Source of the DNA: Sphingomonas crocodyli
GTDB lineage: Bacteria; Pseudomonadota; Alphaproteobacteria; Sphingomonadales; Sphingomonadaceae
Direction: 5' to 3'
DNA length: 64,000 nt
Assembly: GCF_004005865.1 (NCBI RefSeq)
Contig: NZ_SACN01000001.1
Coordinates: forward strand, 1,798,001-1,862,000
Below are positions 26,044 to 33,609 of the stretch, one piece after another (the first letter of the stretch is position 1; each line of letters opens with the position of its first letter). A program made the translations under genes and the position numbers. The notes beneath the pieces are model-generated. The model was not told the origin of the DNA and did not search any database. It saw nothing but the letters and a program-made list of their open reading frames with translations.

Positions 26044-27249
26044 TCAGACGAGTTCGTCGGCGATCCGGGCGGCGAGGCGGCGGGCGACGTCGGCCTTGGG
26101 AAGGCGTTCCCAGCTTTCGACGCCGTCGCGGGTGACGATGTGGATCGTGTTCGCGTCGCCCCCCATCACGTCACCCGAAACGTCGTTGGCGACGATCCAG
26201 TCGGCGCCCTTGCGCTCGCGCTTGGCGACGGCGTGGTCGACGACCTTCTCGGTTTCCGCCGCAAAGCCGATCAGCAGGCGGGGGCGCTGATCGCTGGCGC
26301 CGAGGCCGGCGAGGATATCGGGGTTTTCGACCAGCGACAAAGCGGGCGGGGCGCCGGCGCCGTCTTTCTTGATCTTCTGATCGGCATTGGTGTCGACGCG
26401 CCAGTCGGCGACGGCCGCGACCATCACCGCGACATCGGCGGGGAGCGCCGCATCGACCGCCGCCGCCATCTGCCGCGCGGTCTCGACGTCGACGCGGTTC
26501 ACCCCGGCGGGGGCGGGTAGGCCGGTGGGGCCGGAGACGAGCGTAACGCGCGCGCCCAGCTTCGCCAGCGCCTCGGCGATCGCATAGCCCTGCTTCCCCG
26601 ACGATCGGTTGGCGATGTAGCGGACCGGATCGATCGGCTCGTGCGTGGGGCCGGCGGTGACGAGGATATGCTTGCCCGTCAGCACGCCGGCTTCGGATGT
26701 CGCGAGCGTGCCGCCCAGCCGCTGCTGGATCGCGTCCCAGATCACTGGAGGTTCGGGCAGGCGGCCCGGCCCATATTCGCCGCACGCCATCGGCCCCTCA
26801 TCGGGATCGAGCACGGTGACGCCATCGGCCTTCAGCGTCGCGACGTTGCGCTGGGTGGCGGGGTGCAGCCACATCCGCACGTTCATCGCGGGGACGGCCA
26901 GCACCGGCTTGTCGGTCGCGAGCAGCAAAGTGGTCGCCATGTCGTCGGCGATCCCGGCCGCCATCTTCGCCATCAGATCGGCAGTGGCGGGGCAGACGAC
27001 GACCAGATCGGCCTCGCGGCTCAGCTGGATATGCCCCATCTCGGTCTCGTTCTTGAGATCCCAGAGGCTGGTGTGGACTTCGTTTTCGCTCAAGGCCGCG
27101 AGCGTCATCGGGGTCACGAAATGCTGCGCGCCTTCGGTCAGCACGCACCGCACCGACCCGCCACCCTTGCGGATCAGCCGCACCAGCTCGCACGCCTTAT
27201 AGGCCGCGATCCCGCCGCCGACGATCAGGAGGATGCGAGGAGAGGTCAT
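26044..27249 (-). CDS. coaBC: bifunctional phosphopantothenoylcysteine decarboxylase / phosphopantothenate-cysteine ligase
   Basis: 401 residues from the ATG at 27249, which overlaps the hepT stop as ATGA. The N-terminal CoaC flavodoxin-like domain has GGGIAAYKACELVRLIRK, the catalytic-His region and the decarboxylase segments MNVRMWLHPATQRN and DEGPMACGEYGPGRL. The C-terminal CoaB domain begins near residue 185 (ILVTAGPTHEPIDPVRYI, NRSSGKQGYAIAEAL) and ends with LLIGFAAETE and WIVANDVSGDVMGGD. It converts 4'-phosphopantothenate to 4'-phosphopantetheine for CoA. It normally follows ubiB directly; here a toxin-antitoxin pair intervenes. Confidence 0.95.
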   Translation of the reverse strand: MTSPRILLIVGGGIAAYKACELVRLIRKGGGSVRCVLTEGAQHFVTPMTLAALSENEVHTSLWDLKNETEMGHIQLSREADLVVVCPATADLMAKMAAGIADDMATTLLLATDKPVLAVPAMNVRMWLHPATQRNVATLKADGVTVLDPDEGPMACGEYGPGRLPEPPVIWDAIQQRLGGTLATSEAGVLTGKHILVTAGPTHEPIDPVRYIANRSSGKQGYAIAEALAKLGARVTLVSGPTGLPAPAGVNRVDVETARQMAAAVDAALPADVAVMVAAVADWRVDTNADQKIKKDGAGAPPALSLVENPDILAGLGASDQRPRLLIGFAAETEKVVDHAVAKRERKGADWIVANDVSGDVMGGDANTIHIVTRDGVESWERLPKADVARRLAARIADELV

Positions 27250-27593
27250 TTGAGGAGGCGATCCAATTCGGCTTGGCAAACGACTTTTAGCGGTTCGAGA
27301 TGTCGCTGCACCGCTTGCCAGACGGCTCTGGCCAGAATCTTGGTATAGGTGTGGGAGATGATGTTGCGCATCCCGTAGAGGTTTTTCCAGTCAATCTCGG
27401 GGTGGCGGGCTTTTATCTCCGGCGAGAGCTTGCTGCTTTCCTCGCCGATATGGCCAACGCGGAAGGCCGCCAAGTCGACTTCGTCTTCGTCATCCTCAAA
27501 ATCGCTGAGGCTGAGCGGCTGTGTGCGACGTTCAAGGTGTGCGATGAGTTCGAGCATCGTTTCCAGATGATCGACATCCCTGTCCGAAGCCAT
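27246..27593 (-). CDS. hepT: HepT-like HEPN ribonuclease toxin
   Basis: 115 residues, of the HepT/DUF86 HEPN family. The catalytic motif Rx4HxY is R76-NIIS-H81-T-Y83. HEPN toxins of this type cut RNA and are silenced when the partner MntA nucleotidyltransferase adds AMP to the motif tyrosine. An unusually acidic stretch (DFEDDEDEVD, 31-40) is present. Its start codon directly follows the mntA stop (TGA ATG), and its own stop overlaps the coaBC start, so toxin translation is coupled on both sides with a housekeeping operon. Confidence 0.9.
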   Translation of the reverse strand: MASDRDVDHLETMLELIAHLERRTQPLSLSDFEDDEDEVDLAAFRVGHIGEESSKLSPEIKARHPEIDWKNLYGMRNIISHTYTKILARAVWQAVQRHLEPLKVVCQAELDRLLK

Positions 27594-27890
27594 TCAGAAT
27601 ACCTGCACGAGTTCAGGGATTACTCGCGCCTTCACTCGAGGGCGCAACGTTCGCCGTTCAACAAGATCGACCGGCGCCGCCAAATAGTCAGCCAACTGGC
27701 TCCGAATGCGTGCGAATTCGATCAAGCTCATATCGCTGGCATCGTCGAGGTCGAACAACAGATCCACATCGGATGTCGCCTTTGCTTCGTTCCGTCCGGT
27801 CGACCCGAACAGATACAGCGCATCGACCCCCGCCGAGCGCAATTCGCGCTCGTGTGGGCGAAGGCGGGCAAGAGCTTCGTCGCGGGTCAT
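27594..27890 (-). CDS. mntA: MntA-like minimal nucleotidyltransferase antitoxin
   Basis: 98 residues from the ATG at 27890 with GAGG upstream; a longer open frame to 27971 overlaps ubiB and is not used. The minimal nucleotidyltransferase signature GSx10DxD is G29-S30 ... D41-V-D43 (FGSTGRNEAKATSDVDLLFD). It is the probable antitoxin, AMPylating the HepT tyrosine. It begins 4 bases after the ubiB stop and abuts hepT, giving ubiE-ubiB-mntA-hepT-coaBC on one transcript. Confidence 0.9.
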   Translation of the reverse strand: MTRDEALARLRPHERELRSAGVDALYLFGSTGRNEAKATSDVDLLFDLDDASDMSLIEFARIRSQLADYLAAPVDLVERRTLRPRVKARVIPELVQVF

Positions 27891-27894
27891 ATCC

Positions 27895-29427
27895 TCAAGA
27901 TAATATGAGCGTGGCTCCAGCGCCAGCCAGCCCCGCGAGCAACGCAACCGCCAAGTAGCGCCAGCCCGCACCGATCCGCACGATCTGCACCTCGCGCAGC
28001 GGCGGGGGCGGGGGCGCCGCGCCGGGGGCGGGGAAGCGTTCCTCGATGCGGCGGACGAGGTCGGGGAGTTTGGCGAGGGTGCGGACGTCGTCGACGATGC
28101 GGTCGGCCAGCCACGCTTCGGGACCGAGTTCGCCGCGCATCCAGTCCTTCACGAACGGGCCGGCCGTTTCCCACATGTTGAGATCGGGATCGAGCGCGGT
28201 CGCCACGCCTTCCACCATCACCATCGTCTTTTGGAGGAGCAGCAGGTGCGGCTGGGTCTGCATGTCGAAATCGCGGGTGATCGCGAACAGGCCGTCGAGC
28301 ATCTGCCCGACCGAAATGTCCTTGACCGCAAGGCCACGGATCGGTTCGCCCACGGCGCGCAGCGCGGTCGTGAACTCGGCGACATTGTGGTGCGGGGGGA
28401 CATAGCCCGCCTCGAAATGGATTTCGGCGACGCGGCGGTAATTACCGGTGATCAGGCCGTGGATGATCTCGGCCAGCCACATCCGCGCGCGGCGATCGAT
28501 CCGGCCCATGATGCCGAAGTCGATGACCCCGATCTTGCCATCGGGCAGCGCGAACAGATTGCCCTGGTGGAGATCGGCGTGGAAGAAACCGTCGCTGATC
28601 GCCTGGCGCAGGAAAGCGAGGACGAGCCGGTTGGCGAGCGCGCGGCGATCGTGACCGGCCAGCGTGAGCGCGGCGGTATCGGACAGCTTGACGCCGTCCA
28701 TCCACTCCATCGTCATCACCTTACGCGAGCTGCGCGCCCAATCGATCTTGGGCACGACGAAGCCGGGCACGGCCTCCATATTCTCGGCGAGTTCGGATGC
28801 GGAGGCGGCTTCACGGCGCAGATCGAGTTCGCGCGCGGTCCACTGGCGGAAGGTCGCGATGACGAGGCGGGGGCGCAGGCGCGAAATCTCGCCGCCCATC
28901 TGCTCGGCATGGGCGGCGGCCCATTCATAGGTTTCGATCGCCTTGGCGAACTCTTCCTCGACGCCGGGGCGCAGCACCTTGACCGCGACCTTGCGGCCAT
29001 CGGTGGTGACGGCGCGGTGGACCTGCGCGATCGATGCGGCACCCACCGGCTCCTGCTCGAAACTGGCGAACAGGGCCTCGATCGGCTGGCCAAGGCTCGC
29101 CTCGATCGCGGCGCGGATCGGCGCGAAGGGGACGGGGGGCAAAGCGTCCTGCAGGCGGAACAGCTCGGCGGCGGCCTCCTCACCGACCAGATCGGGGCGG
29201 GTAGCGAGCGCCTGTCCGAACTTGATCGCGGCGGGGCCGAGCGCCTCGAACGCGGCGGCATAGTTCGGGCGGGCGGGCACGCGCGAGGCGAAGCGGGCGA
29301 GCTTCATCAGCCGGCGCGCGGGCGCTGGCGTCAGCGGATCGCGCTCAAGCCCCCGCAGCGCGCCGTGGCGGGCGAGGGTGCGGCCCCATTTCAGGAGCCG
29401 CCAGACATGGACGACGGCTGAGGTCAA
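27895..29427 (-). CDS. ubiB: UbiB-family atypical kinase, ubiquinone biosynthesis
   Basis: 510 residues. The UbiB/ADCK signature K69-F-G-Q72 sits in AIKFGQALATRPDL, the Ala-rich loop is EPVGAASIAQVHRA, the catalytic loop GFFHADLHQGNLF and the metal-binding DFGIMG. The C-terminus has one or two hydrophobic helices (YLAVALLAGLAGAGATLIL). It is needed for aerobic ubiquinone synthesis, probably through ATPase activity on lipid intermediates. The start appears to be a TTG at 29427 overlapping the ubiE stop, with GGAAG 6 bases upstream; no in-frame ATG is nearby. Confidence 0.94.
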   Translation of the reverse strand: MTSAVVHVWRLLKWGRTLARHGALRGLERDPLTPAPARRLMKLARFASRVPARPNYAAAFEALGPAAIKFGQALATRPDLVGEEAAAELFRLQDALPPVPFAPIRAAIEASLGQPIEALFASFEQEPVGAASIAQVHRAVTTDGRKVAVKVLRPGVEEEFAKAIETYEWAAAHAEQMGGEISRLRPRLVIATFRQWTARELDLRREAASASELAENMEAVPGFVVPKIDWARSSRKVMTMEWMDGVKLSDTAALTLAGHDRRALANRLVLAFLRQAISDGFFHADLHQGNLFALPDGKIGVIDFGIMGRIDRRARMWLAEIIHGLITGNYRRVAEIHFEAGYVPPHHNVAEFTTALRAVGEPIRGLAVKDISVGQMLDGLFAITRDFDMQTQPHLLLLQKTMVMVEGVATALDPDLNMWETAGPFVKDWMRGELGPEAWLADRIVDDVRTLAKLPDLVRRIEERFPAPGAAPPPPPLREVQIVRIGAGWRYLAVALLAGLAGAGATLILS

Positions 29428-30155
29428 ATCTTCCAGCCGCTATGAATGGCGACGAGGCCGCCGAGCATCGGCTCGACCTTGGTCTGGACGAAGCCGGCGG
29501 CGGCGATTTCGGCGCGGAACTCGTCCATCGGCGGGAAACGGCGGATCGATTCGATCAGATAGCGATAGCTTTCCTCATCACCCGCCAGCGCCTTGCCGAC
29601 CTTGGGGACGAGCTTGTGCGAATAAGCGTCGTACACTTCCTTGAAGCCCGGCCAGAGCGTGGTCGAGAATTCGAGGCAGAAGAAGCGCCCGCCGCGCTTG
29701 AGCACGCGATGCGCCTCCGCCAGCGCCTTTGCGCGATAGGTGACGTTCCGGATGCCGAAGGCGATCGTATAGGCGTCGAAGCTTTTGTCGTCGAAGCTGA
29801 GCGTCTCGGCATTCTGTTCGGACCAGATCAGCCCTTCTATGCCCTTCTTCTGCGCGCGCTCCATGCCGACTTCGAGCATTGCGGCGTTGATGTCGCTCAC
29901 CGTCACCTGCGCGCCGGACTTGGCAAGGCGGAAGGCGATGTCGCCGGTGCCGCCCGCCATATCGAGGATCGTCTCGCCCTCACGCGGCTTCACGCGGCGC
30001 ACGAAGCGGTCCTTCCACAGCCGGTGCATGCCCGCCGACATCGCGTCGTTCATGATGTCGTAGCGGCGCGCCACGCTGCGGAACACCTCGCCGACCTTCT
30101 CGGTCTTCTCGGCGGGGGCGATGTCGGTATAGCCGAAGGAAACGGTCTCGCTCAT
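29424..30155 (-). CDS. ubiE: ubiquinone/menaquinone C-methyltransferase UbiE
   Basis: 243 residues. The UbiE N-terminal signature SVARRYDIMNDAMSAGMHRLWKD is present (shown in 20-residue core VARRYDIMNDAMSAGMHRLW), the SAM-binding loop is ILDMAGGTGDIAFRLAK and the second family signature is RNVTYRAKALAEAHRVLKRG. It performs the C-methylation step in ubiquinone synthesis. It is the first gene of ubiE-ubiB-mntA-hepT-coaBC, divergent from mutM across an inverted-repeat element. Confidence 0.96.
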   Translation of the reverse strand: MSETVSFGYTDIAPAEKTEKVGEVFRSVARRYDIMNDAMSAGMHRLWKDRFVRRVKPREGETILDMAGGTGDIAFRLAKSGAQVTVSDINAAMLEVGMERAQKKGIEGLIWSEQNAETLSFDDKSFDAYTIAFGIRNVTYRAKALAEAHRVLKRGGRFFCLEFSTTLWPGFKEVYDAYSHKLVPKVGKALAGDEESYRYLIESIRRFPPMDEFRAEIAAAGFVQTKVEPMLGGLVAIHSGWKI

Positions 30156-30207
30156 GGGCGCGCTCTAGCCAAGGCTTGGCCGCGCGGCAAACCCAACCTA
30201 CACAAAC

Positions 30208-30299
30208 CGTCATCCCGGCGGAGGCCGGGATCTCAGGAGGTTCCTGCCTCCCGCTTCGGACAAGAGACGCCTGAGATCCCGGCCTCCGCCGGGATGACG
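30208..30299. repeat. inverted-repeat element, 29-bp perfect arms
   Basis: The arms at 30208-30236 and 30271-30299 are perfect reverse complements over 29 bases (ends CGTCATCCCGG...). The same arms recur without change at 58571-58653, with the loop in the opposite orientation. It lies between divergent ubiE and mutM. It is probably a REP/MITE-like dispersed element. Confidence 0.85.
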
Positions 30300-30317
30300 A
30301 GATAGAGAAAAGCGATC

Positions 30318-31130
30318 ATGCCCGAGCTTCCCGAAGTCGAAACCACCGTGCGCGGGCTCGATCCCGTGCTTGCCGGCCACCGCCTGACGAGCGTGGAGAC
30401 GCGCCGCGCCGATCTGCGCCGGCCGTTCCCCGCCGATCTGCGGCAGCGGCTGACGGGGGCAACCGTCACGAAGCTGGGGCGACGCGCCAAATATGGGCTG
30501 ATCGAGACCGATCGCGACGATGTGATGATCTTTCACCTCGGCATGTCGGGGCGCTGGCGGATCGATCCCGAAGAGATCGGCAAGCATGATCACCTGATTC
30601 TCGAAACCGATGCGGGGCACCGGCTGGCCCTGTGCGATCCCAGGCGCTTCGGGTCGGTCGATCTGGTGCGGCAGGAGGATATGGCGGGATTCGCGCCGTT
30701 CGTGGCGCTGGGGCCGGAGCCGCTTGGCCCCGATTTCAACGGCAAGATGCTCGCTCAGGCGCTCGACGGGCGGTTTGCGCCGATCAAGGCGTTGCTGCTC
30801 GATCAGCGGATCGTGGCGGGGCTGGGCAATATCTATGTGTGCGAGGCGCTGCACATGACGGGAATCGATCCCGCCACGCCCGGCGGCCGGATCGCGCGCA
30901 AAAGGCTGGATTCGCTGGTGGAGGCGATTCGCGTCGTGCTGGCCGCGGCGATCCAGGCCGGGGGATCGACCCTGCGCGATTATGCGCGGCCCGACGGGCA
31001 GCTCGGCTATTTTGCCAAGGAATGGCGAGTCTATGGGCGCGAGGGCGAGGCGTGCGAATGCGGGACGACGATCCTGCGGCGCGCGGATGGCGGAAGATCG
31101 ACCTTCTACTGTCCAAAATGCCAGCGCTGA
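30318..31130 (+). CDS. mutM: formamidopyrimidine-DNA glycosylase
   Basis: 270 residues. The N-terminus MPELPEVETTVRGL carries the catalytic P2 and E3. MIFHLGMSGRW and LDQRIVAGLGNIYVCEALH are family blocks, and a C-terminal zinc finger has CECG ... YCPKCQ. The enzyme excises 8-oxoguanine and formamidopyrimidines and cuts the abasic site. The neighbourhood mutM-rpsT-dnaA with divergent ubiE-ubiB-coaBC is typical of Alphaproteobacteria. Confidence 0.97.
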   Translation: MPELPEVETTVRGLDPVLAGHRLTSVETRRADLRRPFPADLRQRLTGATVTKLGRRAKYGLIETDRDDVMIFHLGMSGRWRIDPEEIGKHDHLILETDAGHRLALCDPRRFGSVDLVRQEDMAGFAPFVALGPEPLGPDFNGKMLAQALDGRFAPIKALLLDQRIVAGLGNIYVCEALHMTGIDPATPGGRIARKRLDSLVEAIRVVLAAAIQAGGSTLRDYARPDGQLGYFAKEWRVYGREGEACECGTTILRRADGGRSTFYCPKCQR

Positions 31131-31234
31131 TGGTTGACCGCATGGGGGCATCTGTGTATTGGGCCGGCCTTCCCGGCGCAGGTCGCATGATCTGCCGCCG
31201 TATCCGACATTCGATAGACAGGGTTTGAACGAGC

Positions 31235-31498
31235 ATGGCGAACACGCCGCAGGCAAAGAAGCGCATCCGTCGCAACGACCGTCGCGCCGAAATCAACGGT
31301 GCGCGCGTCAGCCGCATCCGTACCTTCGTGAAGAAGGTCGAAGCGGCGATCTCGTCGGGCGACAAGAGCGCGGCGACCGCGGCTCTCGCTGCTGCGCAGC
31401 CTGAGCTGTATCGCGGCGTTTCGAAGGGTGTGCTCCACAAGAACACCGTGTCGCGCAAGTTTTCGCGTCTGACGAAGGCGATCGCCGCTCTCGGCTGA
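31235..31498 (+). CDS. rpsT: 30S ribosomal protein S20
   Basis: 87 residues, basic and helical: [20 protein letters not shown] at the N-terminus and [20 protein letters not shown] at the C-terminus are characteristic. It binds 16S rRNA early in small-subunit assembly. Lysine/arginine-rich content and length match the family. It is followed by a strong intrinsic terminator and then dnaA. Expression may be autogenous as in E. coli, but no site is evident. Confidence 0.97.
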   Translation: MANTPQAKKRIRRNDRRAEINGARVSRIRTFVKKVEAAISSGDKSAATAALAAAQPELYRGVSKGVLHKNTVSRKFSRLTKAIAALG

Positions 31499-31523
31499 TC
31501 TTTTTCCTGTCACGAAAAATTCC

Positions 31524-31559
31524 AAAAGCCCGCTGACGCAATCGTCGGCGGGCTTTTTT
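31524..31559 (+). terminator. rho-independent terminator of rpsT
   Basis: The stem AAAAGCCCGC(TGACG)/(CGTCG)GCGGGCTTTT around a short CAAT loop is followed by a T-run, 26 bases after the rpsT stop. Confidence 0.9.
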
Positions 31560-31896
31560 CTTGGAATGGTCACGAAACTGTAAGCTATGGAATTAGCTTG
31601 ATTCGTTGACAGGGTGGTCTGTAGGCCACTGAAAACAGGCCATAAAAATAATTGTTACGGTCAAAACCCCGGCTTTGTTGAGTCAATGGGGTTTATTTCA
31701 CTTTGACGAAAATTGATGGCCTTGATCGCGCTTTCGCGATCTCCCTACTGTGTGTCCTCCGGTGCGAGTGATTCTCTCCTCCGGGCAATATTGAGAGCGG
31801 TTTTTCAGGGTCCGTCGGGCATGTCCCCCGGGCCGTGGGAAGCTTTTTGCCCCGCGCAATGGGGCCCAACTGGGGCGATAAAGAAGGAGCGGGGGC
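31560..31896 (+). promoter_or_regulatory. long dnaA leader region
   Basis: 337 gene-free bases between the rpsT terminator and dnaA. The first 150 are AT-richer and contain TTGACA at 31606-31611 and TTGACG near 31702, possible -35 elements without a clear -10. I see no perfect DnaA box of the TTATNCACA type. It probably holds dnaA promoters; there is no evidence for an origin. Confidence 0.45.
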
Positions 31897-33345
31897 TTGG
31901 CGGATGGGTTGGATCGGCCTGCCGATTGGGATCGGCGGGGCATGGGCGTGAGCGCCGAGGGTGTGGCTATCGCCGACCCGATGGCGAGCGCCTGGGCCTC
32001 GGTTCGCGCCCATCTGCGGCGCGCGGTCGGCGCACGCACCTTCGACGGCTGGCTCAAGCAGCTTGCGCTCGGCGAATGCGATCCGGTGGCGGGCAGCGTC
32101 CGTCTGGTGGCGCCGAGCGACTTCATGGCCAATTGGGTCAACACCCACTTCATCGATCATCTGCGCCAGGCATGGCGCGCGACCCTGCCGCAGATCGCCG
32201 ACGTCGCGATCGTGGCGGGTGCCGCGGCGACGATCGTGGAGGAAGCGCCCTTCGCCGCCGATCCGATCGTGGAAGCGCCTGTCGAGGCGGCCCCGGCCGT
32301 CGTCGAGGCCGTTGCGGGCCGCAGTTCGCAGTTCGAACCGCGCTACAGCTTCGACAGCTTCGTGGTCGGCAAGGCCAACGAGGTCGCCTATAATGCCGCC
32401 AAGACGCTGGCGGAGGGCGGCCCGCTTGCCTTCAACCCGCTGTTCCTCCACGGCGGCACGGGCCTGGGCAAGACGCATCTGATGCACGCGATCGGGCAGG
32501 AATATCTCGCCCGCCACGCCAATGCGCGCGTGCTCTACATGTCGGCCGAAAAGTTCATGTTCGAGTTCGTCTCGGCCATGCGCGCGAAGGATACGTTCAG
32601 CTTCAAGCAGCGTCTGCGATCGGCCGACGTGCTGATGATTGACGATGTTCAGTTCATCGCCGGCAAGGAATCGACCCAGGAAGAATTCTTCCACACGATG
32701 AACGAGCTGATCTCGGCAGGCCGCCGCCTGGTGATCAGCGCGGATCGTTCGCCGCAGAACCTGGAAGGGATCGAAAGCCGCATCCTTTCGCGCCTGAGCT
32801 GGGGTCTGGTCGCCGACGTCAATCCGGCCGATTTCGAGCTGCGCCTGAACATCCTGACCCGCAAGCTGGAGGCGATGCCGAACGCGAACGTCCCGCATGA
32901 CGTGGTGATGTTCCTGGCCAAGCGGATCAGCGCGAACGTCCGTGAACTCGAAGGCGCGCTCAACCGCGTGGTCGCCTACGCCAATCTGTCGGGCAAGGCG
33001 GTCGACGTCGATTTCACGCAGGAAGTGCTGGCCGACATCCTGCGCGCCAACCAGCGCCGCGTCACCATCGACGAGATTCAGCGCCGCGTGTGCGATCATT
33101 ATCGCATCCGTCAGGCCGAAATGTCGTCGGCCCGCCGTGCGCGTGAAGTGGCGCGTCCGCGTCAGGTCGCCATGTACCTCGCCAAGCAGCTGACCCCGCG
33201 GTCGCTGCCCGAGATCGGCCGTCGCTTCGGCGGGCGCGATCACACCACCGTGATCCACGCCGTCCGCCAGATCGAAAAGCTGCGTCAGACCGACGCGGAA
33301 CTCGACGCCGACGTCCGCCTGCTGATCCGCCAGCTCGAAGGCTGA
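31897..33345 (+). CDS. dnaA: chromosomal replication initiator DnaA
   Basis: 482 residues from a TTG at 31897 that has AAGGAG 7 bases upstream; an ATG at 31942 is the alternative. Domain I (about 25-95: WASVRAHLRRAVGARTFDGW) is followed by an Ala/Val-rich linker and the AAA+ domain with Walker A GGTGLGKTHLMHAIG and Walker B VLMIDDVQFIAGK. Domain IV has the DnaA-box-binding signature SLPEIGRRFGGRDHTTVIHA. It binds oriC and opens it with ATP. Placement after rpsT is usual for this class. Confidence 0.96.
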   Translation: MADGLDRPADWDRRGMGVSAEGVAIADPMASAWASVRAHLRRAVGARTFDGWLKQLALGECDPVAGSVRLVAPSDFMANWVNTHFIDHLRQAWRATLPQIADVAIVAGAAATIVEEAPFAADPIVEAPVEAAPAVVEAVAGRSSQFEPRYSFDSFVVGKANEVAYNAAKTLAEGGPLAFNPLFLHGGTGLGKTHLMHAIGQEYLARHANARVLYMSAEKFMFEFVSAMRAKDTFSFKQRLRSADVLMIDDVQFIAGKESTQEEFFHTMNELISAGRRLVISADRSPQNLEGIESRILSRLSWGLVADVNPADFELRLNILTRKLEAMPNANVPHDVVMFLAKRISANVRELEGALNRVVAYANLSGKAVDVDFTQEVLADILRANQRRVTIDEIQRRVCDHYRIRQAEMSSARRAREVARPRQVAMYLAKQLTPRSLPEIGRRFGGRDHTTVIHAVRQIEKLRQTDAELDADVRLLIRQLEG

Positions 33346-33462
33346 GCGGATCTCGCAATAGCGACAGAATAGTTTCATTGACCCCCCAAGGCGGCTGGGG
33401 TAATCGCGCCAGCCGAAACCGTGGGGCGCGTCAGCACCCCGCGGGGCTACGGGCGTAAACTT

Positions 33463-33547
33463 GCGGGCGTGGCGGAACTGGTAGACGCAGCAGGTTTAGG
33501 TCCTGCCATCGCAAGATGTGGGGGTTCGAGTCCCTTCGCCCGCACCA
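33463..33547 (+). tRNA. tRNA-Leu (anticodon UAG)
   Basis: The acceptor stem GCGGGCG pairs with CGCCCGC and CCA is encoded at 33545-33547. The anticodon loop TTTAGGT lies between GCAGG and CCTGC, giving anticodon TAG (Leu, CUA). A long variable arm fits a class II tRNA, and GGTTCGAGTCC forms the T arm. Confidence 0.95.
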
Positions 33548-33609
33548 GATTCGCCGCCCAGGGGCAGGCCCTGCCGCCAGATTTCTCGAGATAGAGGTTC
33601 AACGACCCC

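Noticed and set aside
27300..27908. 202-codon plus-strand frame over mntA-hepT
   Set aside because: The minus-strand genes have intact catalytic motifs and good ribosome sites; this frame has neither.
31560..31896. possible oriC beside dnaA
   Set aside because: No clear DnaA boxes or AT-rich unwinding array seen; in Alphaproteobacteria oriC is often not at dnaA.
31693..33378. 561-codon frame antisense to dnaA
   Set aside because: No family features and no ribosome site; a mirror of dnaA.
33463..33547. tRNA-Leu as an integration site
   Set aside because: No integrase, no repeated tRNA 3' end found nearby; flanking genes are conserved core.
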